A stretch of 64,000 bases of DNA from Nonlabens xylanidelens (GCF_002934445.1 NZ_PTJE01000005.1:124001-188000); one strand, 5' to 3'. Counted from the stretch's first letter, positions 1 to 8,796 are shown. Notes: a model not told the origin generated them from the letters alone. Program-made: numbers and translations.

Positions 1-524
1 TAGAAAGCATGAATAATATAAAGTTAGGTGATCCAACAGACGAGAACACGCAGTTAGGTCCTATGGCTAGAAAAGACTTGAGAGAGAAAATTCACAATCA
101 AGTTAAAGAAAGTATAGAAAACGGCGCTGAGGTATTGTGCGGTGGTGAAATACCTGAAGGTGATGGATATTATTACCCATCTACAGTTTTAGGAAATGTA
201 AAACCAGGACAACCAGCTTATGATGACGAGCTATTTGGACCTGTAGCTTCATTAATCAAAGCAAAAGACCAAGATGATGCCATGCGCATAGCAAATGACA
301 GTCGTTTTGGACTAGGTGGCGGAATATTCAGTAAAGATGAAGATAAAGCAATAGAGTTAGCTCAAAATCACTTTGACACCGGTATGGTGTTTATCAATTC
401 ATTCGGTATCGCTCAAGTTGATATGCCATTCGGTGGAGTAAAAAATTCAGGTTTCGGTAGAGAACACGGAGGATTCGGTATTAAAGAATTCGTCAATGCA
501 AAAGGAATCAGTATTTTAAAATAA
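1..524 (+). CDS. NAD(P)-dependent aldehyde dehydrogenase, C-terminal part (succinate-semialdehyde dehydrogenase-like)
   Basis: The reading frame is open through the left edge, so this is the C-terminal third of a longer gene; the ATG at position 9 is an internal Met. The visible 170 residues match the end of the aldehyde dehydrogenase superfamily. They include LGDPTDENTQLGPMA, the ELFGPVA segment that follows the catalytic Cys region, and the terminal MPFGGVKNSGFGREHG stretch typical of GabD-type succinate-semialdehyde dehydrogenases. The catalytic Cys and the NAD-binding domain lie outside the window, so substrate is inferred only from overall resemblance. The family oxidises an aldehyde to its acid in the cytoplasm. 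A strong hairpin terminator follows 20 bases after the stop. Confidence 0.85.
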   Translation, partial: ESMNNIKLGDPTDENTQLGPMARKDLREKIHNQVKESIENGAEVLCGGEIPEGDGYYYPSTVLGNVKPGQPAYDDELFGPVASLIKAKDQDDAMRIANDSRFGLGGGIFSKDEDKAIELAQNHFDTGMVFINSFGIAQVDMPFGGVKNSGFGREHGGFGIKEFVNAKGISILK

Positions 525-544
525 TGATTGCACATCAGTAATAG

Positions 545-578
545 AAAAAACCACTGTGAGAGCAGTGGTTTTTTTTTG
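545..578. terminator. Rho-independent terminator after the aldehyde dehydrogenase
   Basis: The stem CCACTG/CAGTGG with a 6-base loop is flanked by a run of A on the left and at least eight T on the right. It can therefore terminate transcripts from both sides and separates two convergent genes. Confidence 0.85.
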
Positions 579-590
579 TGTTTATAATTT

Positions 591-606
591 CGCTTTCGCG
601 AAAGCG
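591..606. repeat. CGCTTTCGCGAAAGCG palindrome, copy 1 (intergenic)
   Basis: Exact 16-bp perfect palindrome in the gap between the terminator and the convergent SDR gene. Confidence 0.9.
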
Positions 607-684
607 TAATCCGGTTATTTTATCACAACCTAATAGATAATTAAAACCATACCAGAAGTCTCTGTGATAATTACATTCCTAACT

Positions 685-1707
685 TTATTTCCAATCGGTT
701 TTCAAATATTTCAAAGCATCTTCCAAAGCTTCTCTTGATGATTTTGGGTTGTAACCTAATTCTTTTCTAGATTTACTAATATCATAATCTTGTTTTAAGC
801 CATAAAACATATCTACGTAATGTCTCATTAGTAAAGGTTCTTTTCCTGTCAACTTACTGCTAAATTCCATTAATCCAGCAACAGAATACAGTAGACATTT
901 TGGTACTTTTTTAGGTGTTTTTAGTTTTAGTTCAGGGTATAATTCTGATGCTATTTTTACTGTTTCTTGCATCGTAGTGTGATGTTCGTTGGATAAAATA
1001 TAACGTTCTCTATTTCTACCTTTTTGCATTGCTTGATAAGCACCAAAAGCAACGTCTTTTACATCCACCCAATTTAAAGTCATGTTTGTATCCACAGGAA
1101 TCTCTCCATTTAAAGCTTGGTGTACTAAATTATTACTATAACTTAATTTATGAGCTTCACTTCCTATCATAGCAGAAGGCAAAATTACAACGGTTCTGAT
1201 TCCGTATTTTTCACTCAATTCTAATGCTAATTTATCTGAATCATTTTTAGAGTTGTAATACCAGTTTCTTCTGTCTTTGTTATATCCATTGTCCACATTT
1301 GCTGGTAATTTTGTAAAATCCAAGCTAGCTACTGAACTTACATAAACAATGTTTTTAACACCACATTCTTTTGCCATTTGAAACACATTTTGTGTTCCTT
1401 GCATGTTGTTATTATAAATTTCCTCTTTTGGATTCTTAGCCCACATACTAAAGTTAGCAGCTACTGCGTATAAGTTGGTAACTCCTTGAAATGCTTTTTT
1501 AAGTGATGTTCTATCCATAAGATCTGCCTGTACCACTTCACAGTCTAACCCATTAAAAGGGTCAGTGTTATTTATGTTTCTTACAGTAGTTCTTACTTTT
1601 TGGTTTTCGGAAAGTAAAAGTCTAATTAGGTTGTTTCCTAAATGTCCATTTCCACCAGTTACTAATGAAATTTCTTCGCTCATAATTCTTGAATTTTGTT
1701 TAAACAA
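685..1707 (-). CDS. NAD-dependent epimerase/dehydratase-type reductase (extended SDR, dihydroflavonol reductase-like)
   Basis: A 340-residue Rossmann protein of the extended short-chain dehydrogenase family. The nucleotide-binding motif VTGGNGHLG is at residues 16-24, the catalytic Ser lies in VSSVA near 125, and the catalytic pair is Y150-x3-K154. Overall it resembles dihydroflavonol 4-reductase and 3-beta-HSD-like enzymes; the substrate cannot be read from sequence. The second Met (residue 9, coordinate 1683) begins SEEISLVTGG and is the more family-like start, so the first eight residues may not be translated. The tetranucleotide CTAG is much rarer here (2 in 1.0 kb) than in core genes of the window, which suggests acquisition. 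The next gene upstream on the same strand is a Crp-family regulator 37 bases away, so the two may be co-transcribed. Confidence 0.85.
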   Translation of the reverse strand: MFKQNSRIMSEEISLVTGGNGHLGNNLIRLLLSENQKVRTTVRNINNTDPFNGLDCEVVQADLMDRTSLKKAFQGVTNLYAVAANFSMWAKNPKEEIYNNNMQGTQNVFQMAKECGVKNIVYVSSVASLDFTKLPANVDNGYNKDRRNWYYNSKNDSDKLALELSEKYGIRTVVILPSAMIGSEAHKLSYSNNLVHQALNGEIPVDTNMTLNWVDVKDVAFGAYQAMQKGRNRERYILSNEHHTTMQETVKIASELYPELKLKTPKKVPKCLLYSVAGLMEFSSKLTGKEPLLMRHYVDMFYGLKQDYDISKSRKELGYNPKSSREALEDALKYLKTDWK

Positions 1708-1744
1708 ATTTCAATACCTCTCATGAGATTAAAAATAACATTTG

Positions 1745-2314
1745 TTAGAAAGTGATTTGTTTTCTAATACGGCTTAAAGATTGAGGTTCCATTCCTAGAA
1801 AAGAAGCGATATTATCAATAGATACATTCAAAGCTAATTTAGGAAACTGATTTACAAATTTTAGATAACGTTCTTTACCAGTTAAGGTTTGAAAATCTTT
1901 AACACGTTCTAATTTGCAACTTAAATGTTCGTTGGTTACTTCTTTGACAAAGATTGCCCAAAAATTTGTTTCCTTTTGTAAAATATCAAAATCAGGTTTC
2001 GATATTTTTAAGACTCTGGACTCGGTAATAGTTTCATAATAATCTAATGACGGTGTTTCTGTCATAAAACTATCTAAAGAGGTGAAAAGATCTTGTTCTG
2101 CTACAAGATGCTGCACAACTAGCTTTCCGTCAATATTTTGATATCCTTTTACAATTCCGGTGTCTAAGAAATAAATATACCGTTCCACTTTTCCTGCCTT
2201 TAATAGATTAGTTTTAGCTGAGACTTCTTCTGAAACAAAATATTTTTTGATTAGATCAATATCTTTTTGAGTTAAAAGAACTCTCGATTGTATGTAATTA
2301 ATTAGATTTTCCAT
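1745..2314 (-). CDS. Crp/Fnr family transcriptional regulator
   Basis: A 189-residue protein of normal family length. It has an N-terminal cyclic-nucleotide-binding-like beta barrel (about residues 20-125, with YIYFLDTGIVKGY and LVAEQDLF) and a short C-terminal helix-turn-helix (about 160-185, SIDNIASFLGMEPQSLSRIRK). Such proteins in Flavobacteria are usually one-component regulators of an adjacent gene, and the SDR reductase lies directly downstream on the same strand. The effector is unknown, and there is no Cys cluster of Fnr type. A nearly identical but truncated copy of its 5' end and leader lies about 1.5 kb away at 3706-3921. Confidence 0.9.
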   Translation of the reverse strand: MENLINYIQSRVLLTQKDIDLIKKYFVSEEVSAKTNLLKAGKVERYIYFLDTGIVKGYQNIDGKLVVQHLVAEQDLFTSLDSFMTETPSLDYYETITESRVLKISKPDFDILQKETNFWAIFVKEVTNEHLSCKLERVKDFQTLTGKERYLKFVNQFPKLALNVSIDNIASFLGMEPQSLSRIRKQITF

Positions 2315-2549
2315 TTTGTTTTGTATTTAATGGCAATAGCACAAGATGAGTGAGTTCAATTTACACTCTCTAAAAAATGACTAGATCACAAATCATACAA
2401 ATATTCCTTCTAGACGATTTTTCAAAAATAAACTAGTCTATAATCTATGCTCCATATTCTTTCTTATCATATCTAGAATCTAATCTCTTGATTCTTGACT
2501 CCCGTCTATTTTGTTATTTGTTTTTCTTCACCTTTTTTTGCCATTATCG

Positions 2550-2608
2550 TTACATAAGGTCGCAAAGGTAGTGGTTAAATAGGCAATTTTTTCTATTATC
2601 TTATGTAA
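2550..2608. promoter_or_regulatory. Widely spaced inverted repeat in the Crp/secreted-protein divergent region
   Basis: TTACATAAG (2550-2558) and CTTATGTAA (2600-2608) form a perfect 9-bp inverted repeat 41 bases apart. Between them, CAAAGGTA (2563-2570) reads as a TACCTTTG -7 box on the minus strand, pointing to the Crp-family gene but about 250 bases from its ATG. This could be an operator pair; no binding evidence is available. Confidence 0.35.
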
Positions 2609-2637
2609 GGTGATAGGAGTTGGACATTATTTGAAAT

Positions 2638-2680
2638 ATACCCTGAAAAGGGTATTTATCATCTTTTGAGAGTAGTTTTG
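2638..2680 (+). promoter_or_regulatory. Candidate operator and -7 box upstream of the small secreted protein
   Basis: ATACCC-tgaaaa-GGGTAT (2638-2655) is a perfect 6-bp inverted repeat of operator size. It lies just before TAGTTTTG (2673-2680), a match to the Bacteroidota -7 box TAnnTTTG. The rest of the 430-base gap 2315-2745 shows no gene. Confidence 0.4.
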
Positions 2681-2745
2681 TATCAGTTTTATATAATTTG
2701 ACTTCAATTTTTTATAATATTGACATTATTAAAAATCTAGTTAAT

Positions 2746-3174
2746 ATGAAGTTTTTTCAAAAATTAAGTTTAGTAGTAGTTACATTTCTGTTGTTAAATT
2801 CATTTACAATTACCGGAGAAGATGTTCTTGTAGGTAAATGGAAAGGAACAGATAAAGGAGAGGTAGGTTATTTTGATTTTACTCCAGATGGATATGTTAC
2901 TTTCGAACTAGGAGGACAAATTATGGGAGGAAAATCCTTTAGTCTTGAAGGGATGACAGCAAAATCGACTTATGTGGTAGATAGAACACAGTATCCTATG
3001 ACTATCGATTTAATTTTTACTGATTTATCTACAGATAGCGAATTAGCGCGTTTATTAGGAATATTTGAGATGAACTCTAAAGATGAAATGCATATTGCTA
3101 TTAATTTTTCAGGAACAATAGAACGCCCTGCAGATTTTAATAACAATGACTTAATCTTACATCGTGTAAAATAA
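2746..3174 (+). CDS. Small secreted lipocalin-like protein
   Basis: A 142-residue protein of unknown function starting at the ATG at 2746. An upstream in-frame TTG at 2698 overlaps the promoter and would put 16 residues before the signal peptide, so I reject it. Residues 1-22 are a hydrophobic Sec signal peptide (LSLVVVTFLLLNSF). The mature part begins VLVGKWKG and has the alternating short strands of small lipocalin-like calycins (GKWKG, YFDFTPDGYVTF). The same GxWK opening occurs in the two lipoproteins at 47.5-48.6 kb. It is divergent from the Crp-family regulator across a gap with inverted repeats, so it is a candidate target of that regulator (inference). Confidence 0.7.
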   Translation: MKFFQKLSLVVVTFLLLNSFTITGEDVLVGKWKGTDKGEVGYFDFTPDGYVTFELGGQIMGGKSFSLEGMTAKSTYVVDRTQYPMTIDLIFTDLSTDSELARLLGIFEMNSKDEMHIAINFSGTIERPADFNNNDLILHRVK

Positions 3175-3272
3175 GATCATTTAATAGCCTATTTGAGAGC
3201 AATTAATTAGATTTTCCACACCTTTCTTTCATACATTTAATAATTTATCGCGGTTATTTGAACTAAAATTAT

Positions 3273-3632
3273 ATGAACGTAGAAGACCTGGTAGGTATTT
3301 ATAATATAAAAGGACACAATCAAGATGTTTCTCAAAGCAGGTATGAAGGGATCTTAGAATTATCGCTGGATCAACATAAGAGAATTATCGCCTCATGGAT
3401 TATTAGCGGCAACCAGCTACAAAAAGGAACTGGCTTCTTTAAAGATAATATTCTAGTGATCAATTTCAATTACCAAAATGAGGAACAGGAAGTTTTTAAA
3501 GGCGTTGTGGTCTACAAATGCCTTTCTAAAGATGTACTCGATGGCTTCTGGTCAGAGAAGCATGGCCACCCTGCATTTTTAGGTCTAGAGCAGGCGTTGA
3601 GAAAAGAAAAGAATAAGTTGCATTTGAACTAG
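3273..3632 (+). CDS. Hypothetical protein, cytoplasmic beta-rich
   Basis: A 119-residue protein with no signal peptide, membrane segment or recognised motif. It begins MNVEDLVGIYNIKG and continues as alternating strands (EGILELSLDQ, RIIASWIISG, ILVINFNY), suggesting a small beta barrel. CTAG frequency is like the native genes. It stands alone, followed after 14 bases by a copy of the dispersed palindrome and then the duplicated Crp fragment. No function can be assigned. Confidence 0.6.
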   Translation: MNVEDLVGIYNIKGHNQDVSQSRYEGILELSLDQHKRIIASWIISGNQLQKGTGFFKDNILVINFNYQNEEQEVFKGVVVYKCLSKDVLDGFWSEKHGHPAFLGLEQALRKEKNKLHLN

Positions 3633-3646
3633 TTGGTTGAGGAGTC

Positions 3647-3662
3647 CGCTTTCGCGAAAGCG
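3647..3662. repeat. CGCTTTCGCGAAAGCG palindrome, copy 2 (intergenic)
   Basis: Exact copy, extended to TCCGC...GCGGA (3645-3664). It lies between the hypothetical gene and the broken end of the Crp duplicate. Confidence 0.9.
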
Positions 3663-3705
3663 GAACACGTATCTGATTTCTCGAAAAAAAATAATGGAAT
3701 ATGTA

Positions 3706-3876
3706 ACCTTTAAAAAGTCTGGTCTCTAAGAAATAGATATACCGTTCCACTTTTCCTGCCTCTAATAGATTAGTTTTAGCTGAGACTTCTTCTGAAACAA
3801 AATATTTTTTGATTAAATCAATATCTTTTTGAGTTAAAAGAACTCTCGATTGTATGTAATTAATTAGATTTTCCAT
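3706..3876 (-). pseudogene. Truncated duplicate of the Crp/Fnr family regulator gene (5' end only)
   Basis: On the minus strand the first 52 or so codons repeat those of the Crp-family gene at 1745-2314, with only a few substitutions (LLKAGK to LLEAGK, FLDT to FLET). Resemblance fades after KGY near codon 57 and the frame then runs into unrelated sequence. The DNA-binding domain is absent, so no functional regulator can be made. The duplicated DNA also includes about 40 bases of leader (to about 3921), but with a 5-base insertion after TTTTGT. Identity by eye is in the high nineties, pointing to a recent duplication followed by deletion. Confidence 0.85.
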
Positions 3877-4148
3877 TTTGTTTTGTAATGGTATTTAACG
3901 GCAATAGCACAAGGTGAGTGAGTCGTTTTAGCCGGTGCATGTAGACCCTTTAGGTAGTTCTTTAAAGAAGTAAAGTTACAGAAATTAACATACATATAAG
4001 TAGCGCTATAATTTCAAATTTATCGATACTAGAAAATTAAAAAAGACTCTAGAATTAATAAATCGATTCTATTGGCCTAGATATGAGTGTATACAATTAA
4101 AAAGAGGTTGCGTTGTTTTCAACTACTTTCTTTGTTACCCACAATTAT

Positions 4149-5012
4149 TTATTTTAATTCACTCGACAATTTATTTATTGATTCAATTACTTTTTTTAGC
4201 TTCAAAGGTGCTTTAGCAAATGAATAATTATTTAATTCATATTGTTCAACCATATTGGTGATAACTAAAGATGTAATTCTTGAGCATAATAATATCACAG
4301 TCGAAAATGAACTTTCGTATTGAGAATTATCATCTATCGCAGATTTTAATTGACGAATGCTTATGTATTCCGAGTGAATATGATTTGAATACAAAGAATG
4401 AGTTCTTGATAAGTTACCAATTTTTATTAATGGATATATTTCGTACAATTTAATTAATCTTGCCAATGATGGATTTATAAATCTTTTTCTTTTAGAAAAA
4501 GGAACTCTTTTGAATTCATCCAACTTTCGAATTTTCCATAATTCTTCAGCCAGTTCATTCCTCATTTTTTTAATTGGATCAAAATCTTTTGGATGCTTTT
4601 TAGTGAGCTCAATTTGTTTCCTCAATCCTTGTATTTTGTATACATATGCTCTTATTTCTTTAGAATATTCAGAGTCAATAAAAAATATGTAGGATAGATT
4701 AATGAATGTTTCAATTTGAAGTCTTGCAATAGAGTAAACTGTAGTTAGGTCATTGATTTTTAGTTTCTTATCTTGAATTTTAATTAATTTCCCATTTGTA
4801 AGGCTTAAAAGTGTCTCATTATGAAATATTATTTGAAATAGCAATTTTTCACAAAGTCCTGCATCCTCAAATTTTATTCTATTATCATATAAATCTTGTG
4901 TGCATTCTGTAAGAAGGGAATTTAATTCAGTAAGAATTGCTTTTTGACTAGACAAAGACAAGTCATTAACTAATATTAAGGCTTCTATGCTTGTTCTTTG
5001 TTGTTCATTCAT
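4149..5012 (-). CDS. Hypothetical protein, largely alpha-helical orphan
   Basis: A 287-residue protein that I do not recognise. It has no signal peptide or clear membrane span. It is predicted helical throughout, with a basic central part (FSKRKRFINPSLARLI) and a HIHSEY motif near residue 213. The His/Glu-containing helical layout recalls DUF5677-type proteins of defence or abiotic-stress islands, but that is only an impression. It is AT-rich and has a single CTAG in 0.86 kb, against about 10 per kb in neighbouring purL, so it looks recently acquired. A -7 box (TATATTTG) lies 28 bases upstream. It sits between the Crp duplication and the purL terminator. Confidence 0.6.
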   Translation of the reverse strand: MNEQQRTSIEALILVNDLSLSSQKAILTELNSLLTECTQDLYDNRIKFEDAGLCEKLLFQIIFHNETLLSLTNGKLIKIQDKKLKINDLTTVYSIARLQIETFINLSYIFFIDSEYSKEIRAYVYKIQGLRKQIELTKKHPKDFDPIKKMRNELAEELWKIRKLDEFKRVPFSKRKRFINPSLARLIKLYEIYPLIKIGNLSRTHSLYSNHIHSEYISIRQLKSAIDDNSQYESSFSTVILLCSRITSLVITNMVEQYELNNYSFAKAPLKLKKVIESINKLSSELK

Positions 5013-5040
5013 AAATATTTGTCAACTAGTTAAATCAACC

Positions 5041-5048
5041 CAAATATA
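5041..5048 (-). promoter_or_regulatory. -7 promoter box of the orphan gene
   Basis: On the minus strand this reads TATATTTG, matching TAnnTTTG, 28 bases before the ATG. No convincing -33 TTG was found. Confidence 0.4.
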
Positions 5049-5060
5049 CTCTTTATCTAA

Positions 5061-5105
5061 AAAGAAAAACGGATAAGCCCTTACTTAAAAGCGACTTATC
5101 CGTTT
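5061..5105 (-). terminator. purL transcription terminator
   Basis: An 11-bp perfect stem AAACGGATAAG/CTTATCCGTTT (5067-5077 and 5095-5105) is followed on the minus strand by a T-rich run. It lies 18 bases after the purL stop. Confidence 0.85.
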
Positions 5106-5123
5106 CTCAAAAAGCTTAAAATA

Positions 5124-8100
5124 TTACTTTTTACCTAACCAAACACGAGCATTTACAAATGCTTCTAACCATGGTGTTACTTCGTCGTTCTTGCGGTCAG
5201 TAGGGTAGTGTGCCCAGTTCCATGAGAATGTAGATCGCTCTAGGTGTGGCATCATGACTAGGTGACGTCCATCTTCACTATTCAACATTGCTGCGTTATA
5301 GTCAGATCCATTAGGGTTTGCTGGATAACCTTCATAAGCATAGGTTGCAGGGATTTGGTAATCGCTGCGGTCTTTAGGTAACTGGAATTTACCTTCTCCG
5401 TGTGCTGCCCATATTCCTAGTTTGCTACCTTCTAGAGATTGTAGCATGATAGAATTGTTTTTGGCAATCTCTACACTTGTAAAGTTACACTCAAACTTAC
5501 CAGAATCATTATGTAACATCTTTGGCTTTACATCGTGATTTGGGTTAATTAATCCTAATTCTACAAATAGCTGGCAACCGTTACAAACACCTATACTCAT
5601 GGTGTCTGGTCTTGCAAAGAAGTTCTTTAAAGCCGTATTTGCTTTTTCATTATATAAGAATGCTCCAGCCCAACCTTTGGCACTTCCTAGTACATCACTG
5701 TTAGAGAATCCACCTACTGCGGCTATAAATTGAACATCTTCTAGCGTTTCACGACCAGCGATGAGGTCTGTCATGTGTACGTCTACAACTTCAAATCCTG
5801 CTAGGTACATGGCACGTGCCATTTCTCTTTCAGAATTACTTCCTTTTTCACGTATTACAGCAGCTTTTACTCGTTTTTGAGGTAATTCTGGTAATTCACC
5901 TGTGAAATGTGTAGGGAATTTAAATTCTAACGGCTGGTTTTTATAGTTTGCAAAACGCTCGTCTGCTTTACCATTAAAAGATTGTTTTCTATCTAATAAG
6001 TGAGAAGTTTGATACCACTCATCTCTCAATGCATTGATATCTAGTTCTAAGTCATTAATCGTTAAAAATGGTTGATCTGTAGCTTCACCTAGGTGATAGT
6101 ATTCAACATCTGCGGCTAGTAAGGCGCTTTCTACAGAGGTGTCTGTTACTTGTAAGATAACACCTGCATTTTCTGCAAATAATACTTTTACAAGATCTTC
6201 ATTTACGTTTTCTAGATCAATGTCCATTCCCACATTTTGAGAAGGGAAACACATTTCTAATAAACTAGTAATAAGTCCACCACTAGCAATATCATGTCCT
6301 GCAAGTACTTTTCCTTCTTTTATTAGATTTTGGATGGTTGTCCACGCTTTCGCGAAAGCGAAACTATCAACAATATCTGGGCACTCTGAACCTATTTTAT
6401 TTTGAGTTTGAGCAAAGCTAGAACCACCTAATTTATGGTCGTCACCACTCAAATTAATGTAATAAATAGGCGCTGAGGTGTTGCGCTGTAAAACAGGCTC
6501 TACTATATTACTGATGTTATCGCAAGAACCTACAGTACTTATAATCACCGTTCCAGGTGCAAGAACATCCATATCTGGATATTTTTGTTTCATAGAAAGA
6601 CTGTCTTTACCTGTAGGAATATTGATGCCTAGGTCTATGGCAAATTTACTTACCGCTTCTACAGCAGCGTATAAACGAGCGTCTTCTCCAGGGTTATTGC
6701 AAGGCCACATCCAGTTGGCACTTAAACTAACACCTTTAAGTCCTTTTTCTAAAGGAGCAAAAACGAGGTTAGTTAGCGACTCTGCAATAGCGTTGCGAGA
6801 ACCAGCCTCTGCATCTATTAATGCAGCAACAGGAGCGTGACCGATAGTGGTTGCTACTCCATTTTTACCGTTATAATCCATGGCCATTACACCTACGTTG
6901 TTTAACGGTAGTTGTAACTCGCCACAGGTCTGTTGTTTTGCAACGCGACCAGTAACGCATCGATCTACTTTATTTGTTAACCAGTCTTTACAGGCTACGG
7001 CTTCTAGCTGTAATACCTGAGAAATGTATTTTTTAATCTCACTTGCGTTATAAGTAACGGCGGCATACTTGCGTTCTATGGTTTTATCGTCCATGATAGT
7101 TTTAGGACTAGAACCGAACATGTCTTCTAGAGCAAGATCCATAGGACTGCGTCCATCTTTCTCGCTGAATGTGAATTTATTATCGCCAGTTACTTTACCG
7201 ACTTTATATAATGGTGAGCGCTCACGAGCTGCTATTTCTTCTAGGATAGGAGTGTCTTTTGCATCCATAACTAGTCCCATACGTTCTTGTGACTCGTTAC
7301 CTATCAACTCTTTACGAGATAGAGTAGGGTCTCCAGAAGGAAGTTTATCGGTATCGATAATACCACCAGTTTCTTCTACCAGTTCTGACAGGCAGTTTAA
7401 GTGTCCACCTGCACCATGATCATGAATAGATTTTATAGGGTTGTGCTCACTTTCTACTAGTCCACGTATGGCATTTGCAGCACGTTTTTGCATTTCTGGA
7501 TTAGAACGTTGCACGGCATTTAATTCTAGACCAGAGTCTAGTGCGCCAGTGTCTGCACTACTTACGGCAGCACCACCCATTCCTATTCTATAATTATCTC
7601 CACCCATAACGATGATGTCATCGCCAGCGTCTGGAGTTTTCTTTAAAGCTTGTTCTTTTTTTCCATAACCTATACCACCAGCTTGCATGATCACTTTATC
7701 AAAACCTAGATTTTGATCACCTTCTTGGTGCTCAAATGTCAATACAGATCCTGTGATTAATGGCTGTCCAAATTTATTTCCAAAATCACTCGCACCGTTG
7801 GATGCTTTGATAAGAATATCCATAGGTGTCTGATACAACCACTTACGTGCGTCAAAACCATTTTCCCATGGGCGTTCTTCATTTAATCTAGAGTAACTAG
7901 TCATGTAAACTGCTGTACCTGCTAGAGGTAGAGAACCCTGTCCACCTGCAAGTCTATCACGTATTTCTCCACCAGATCCTGTTGCAGCACCATTAAATGG
8001 CTCTACGGTAGTAGGGAAGTTGTGAGTTTCTGCCTTAAGAGATATTACAGAATCGAATAAACTCGTCTGATAGACATCTGGCTTGTTTGCTGTTTTAGGG

Positions 8101-8765
8101 GCAAATTGCTCTGCCTTAGGACCTTCTACAAATGCTACGTTATCAGAATAAGCACTTACTATATCGTTAGGGTTTTGTTTTGAAGTTTCCTTAATTAATT
8201 TAAATAAGGAAGTAGGCATCTCCTCACCATCGATAATAAAAGTACCGTTGAATATTTTATGACGACAGTGCTCAGAATTTACTTGTGAGAAACCAAATAC
8301 CTCACTGTCAGTTAATTTACGATCTAGTTTTTCTGAAAGAGCTATTAGATAATCGATTTCATCGTCGCTTAATGAGAGTCCTTCTTGCATATTATACGCA
8401 GCAATGTCATCTATTTCTAGAACACCTTGTGCTTGTACATTTACATCATATTGAGACTGGTCTAGTCCATCAAATTTTTGAAGTAACATTTTATCATAAG
8501 AAGAATCTTCTTCACATTTGTGAAATTCTTCAATACGTAAAATACCCTTAATTTCCATGTTTTGGGTAATTTCTACAGCATTTGTAGACCATGGAGTAAT
8601 GGTAGTCGCACGAGGTCCTGTGAAATGACCAGATAAAGTACTGGCATCTAGTTTAGGAGCATCGGCAAAAAGCCATTGTAATTTAAGATCATCTTCTGCA
8701 GAGATCGGTGCTTGGGTTTGAACTGCGTAAACTGACTTGGACGGATTTCCGTAAAAATGGATCAT
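5124..8765 (-). CDS. purL: Phosphoribosylformylglycinamidine synthase (FGAM synthase, large single-chain form)
   Basis: PurL converts FGAR, glutamine and ATP to FGAM in step four of purine biosynthesis (EC 6.3.5.3). At 1213 residues it is the long form that carries its own glutaminase, slightly shorter than the enterobacterial one. From the N-terminus come the PurS-like region, the linker, two AIRS-type ATP-binding halves (HSEHCRHK; GTGGEIRD-like GSGGEIRD) and a class I glutamine amidotransferase. The amidotransferase nucleophile is Cys1061 in GVCNGCQ, with His1174 and Glu1176 in MPHLERS. A copy of the dispersed palindrome is read in frame near residues 802-807 as FAFAKAW, in a loop/helix before the conserved LAGHDIASGG. 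It is monocistronic, with a -7 box 24 bases upstream and a strong terminator. Confidence 0.97.
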   Translation of the reverse strand: MIHFYGNPSKSVYAVQTQAPISAEDDLKLQWLFADAPKLDASTLSGHFTGPRATTITPWSTNAVEITQNMEIKGILRIEEFHKCEEDSSYDKMLLQKFDGLDQSQYDVNVQAQGVLEIDDIAAYNMQEGLSLSDDEIDYLIALSEKLDRKLTDSEVFGFSQVNSEHCRHKIFNGTFIIDGEEMPTSLFKLIKETSKQNPNDIVSAYSDNVAFVEGPKAEQFAPKTANKPDVYQTSLFDSVISLKAETHNFPTTVEPFNGAATGSGGEIRDRLAGGQGSLPLAGTAVYMTSYSRLNEERPWENGFDARKWLYQTPMDILIKASNGASDFGNKFGQPLITGSVLTFEHQEGDQNLGFDKVIMQAGGIGYGKKEQALKKTPDAGDDIIVMGGDNYRIGMGGAAVSSADTGALDSGLELNAVQRSNPEMQKRAANAIRGLVESEHNPIKSIHDHGAGGHLNCLSELVEETGGIIDTDKLPSGDPTLSRKELIGNESQERMGLVMDAKDTPILEEIAARERSPLYKVGKVTGDNKFTFSEKDGRSPMDLALEDMFGSSPKTIMDDKTIERKYAAVTYNASEIKKYISQVLQLEAVACKDWLTNKVDRCVTGRVAKQQTCGELQLPLNNVGVMAMDYNGKNGVATTIGHAPVAALIDAEAGSRNAIAESLTNLVFAPLEKGLKGVSLSANWMWPCNNPGEDARLYAAVEAVSKFAIDLGINIPTGKDSLSMKQKYPDMDVLAPGTVIISTVGSCDNISNIVEPVLQRNTSAPIYYINLSGDDHKLGGSSFAQTQNKIGSECPDIVDSFAFAKAWTTIQNLIKEGKVLAGHDIASGGLITSLLEMCFPSQNVGMDIDLENVNEDLVKVLFAENAGVILQVTDTSVESALLAADVEYYHLGEATDQPFLTINDLELDINALRDEWYQTSHLLDRKQSFNGKADERFANYKNQPLEFKFPTHFTGELPELPQKRVKAAVIREKGSNSEREMARAMYLAGFEVVDVHMTDLIAGRETLEDVQFIAAVGGFSNSDVLGSAKGWAGAFLYNEKANTALKNFFARPDTMSIGVCNGCQLFVELGLINPNHDVKPKMLHNDSGKFECNFTSVEIAKNNSIMLQSLEGSKLGIWAAHGEGKFQLPKDRSDYQIPATYAYEGYPANPNGSDYNAAMLNSEDGRHLVMMPHLERSTFSWNWAHYPTDRKNDEVTPWLEAFVNARVWLGKK
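6345..6360. repeat. CGCTTTCGCGAAAGCG palindrome, copy 3 (inside purL)
   Basis: Exact copy within the purL coding region, translated in the AFAKA frame (SFAFAKAWTT) around residue 804. The gene remains intact. Confidence 0.92.
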
Positions 8766-8788
8766 TTGAGCGCTTTTTTGGGCTGCTG

Positions 8789-8796
8789 CAAAGATA
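8789..8796 (-). promoter_or_regulatory. purL -7 promoter box
   Basis: On the minus strand this is TATCTTTG, a match to TAnnTTTG, 23 bases before the purL ATG. The -33 element is weak. Confidence 0.55.

Noticed and set aside
3200-3217. Third fragment of the Crp-family gene
   Set aside because: Only 18 AT-rich bases match exactly with no extension on either side; mentioned as an observation, not annotated as a pseudogene.
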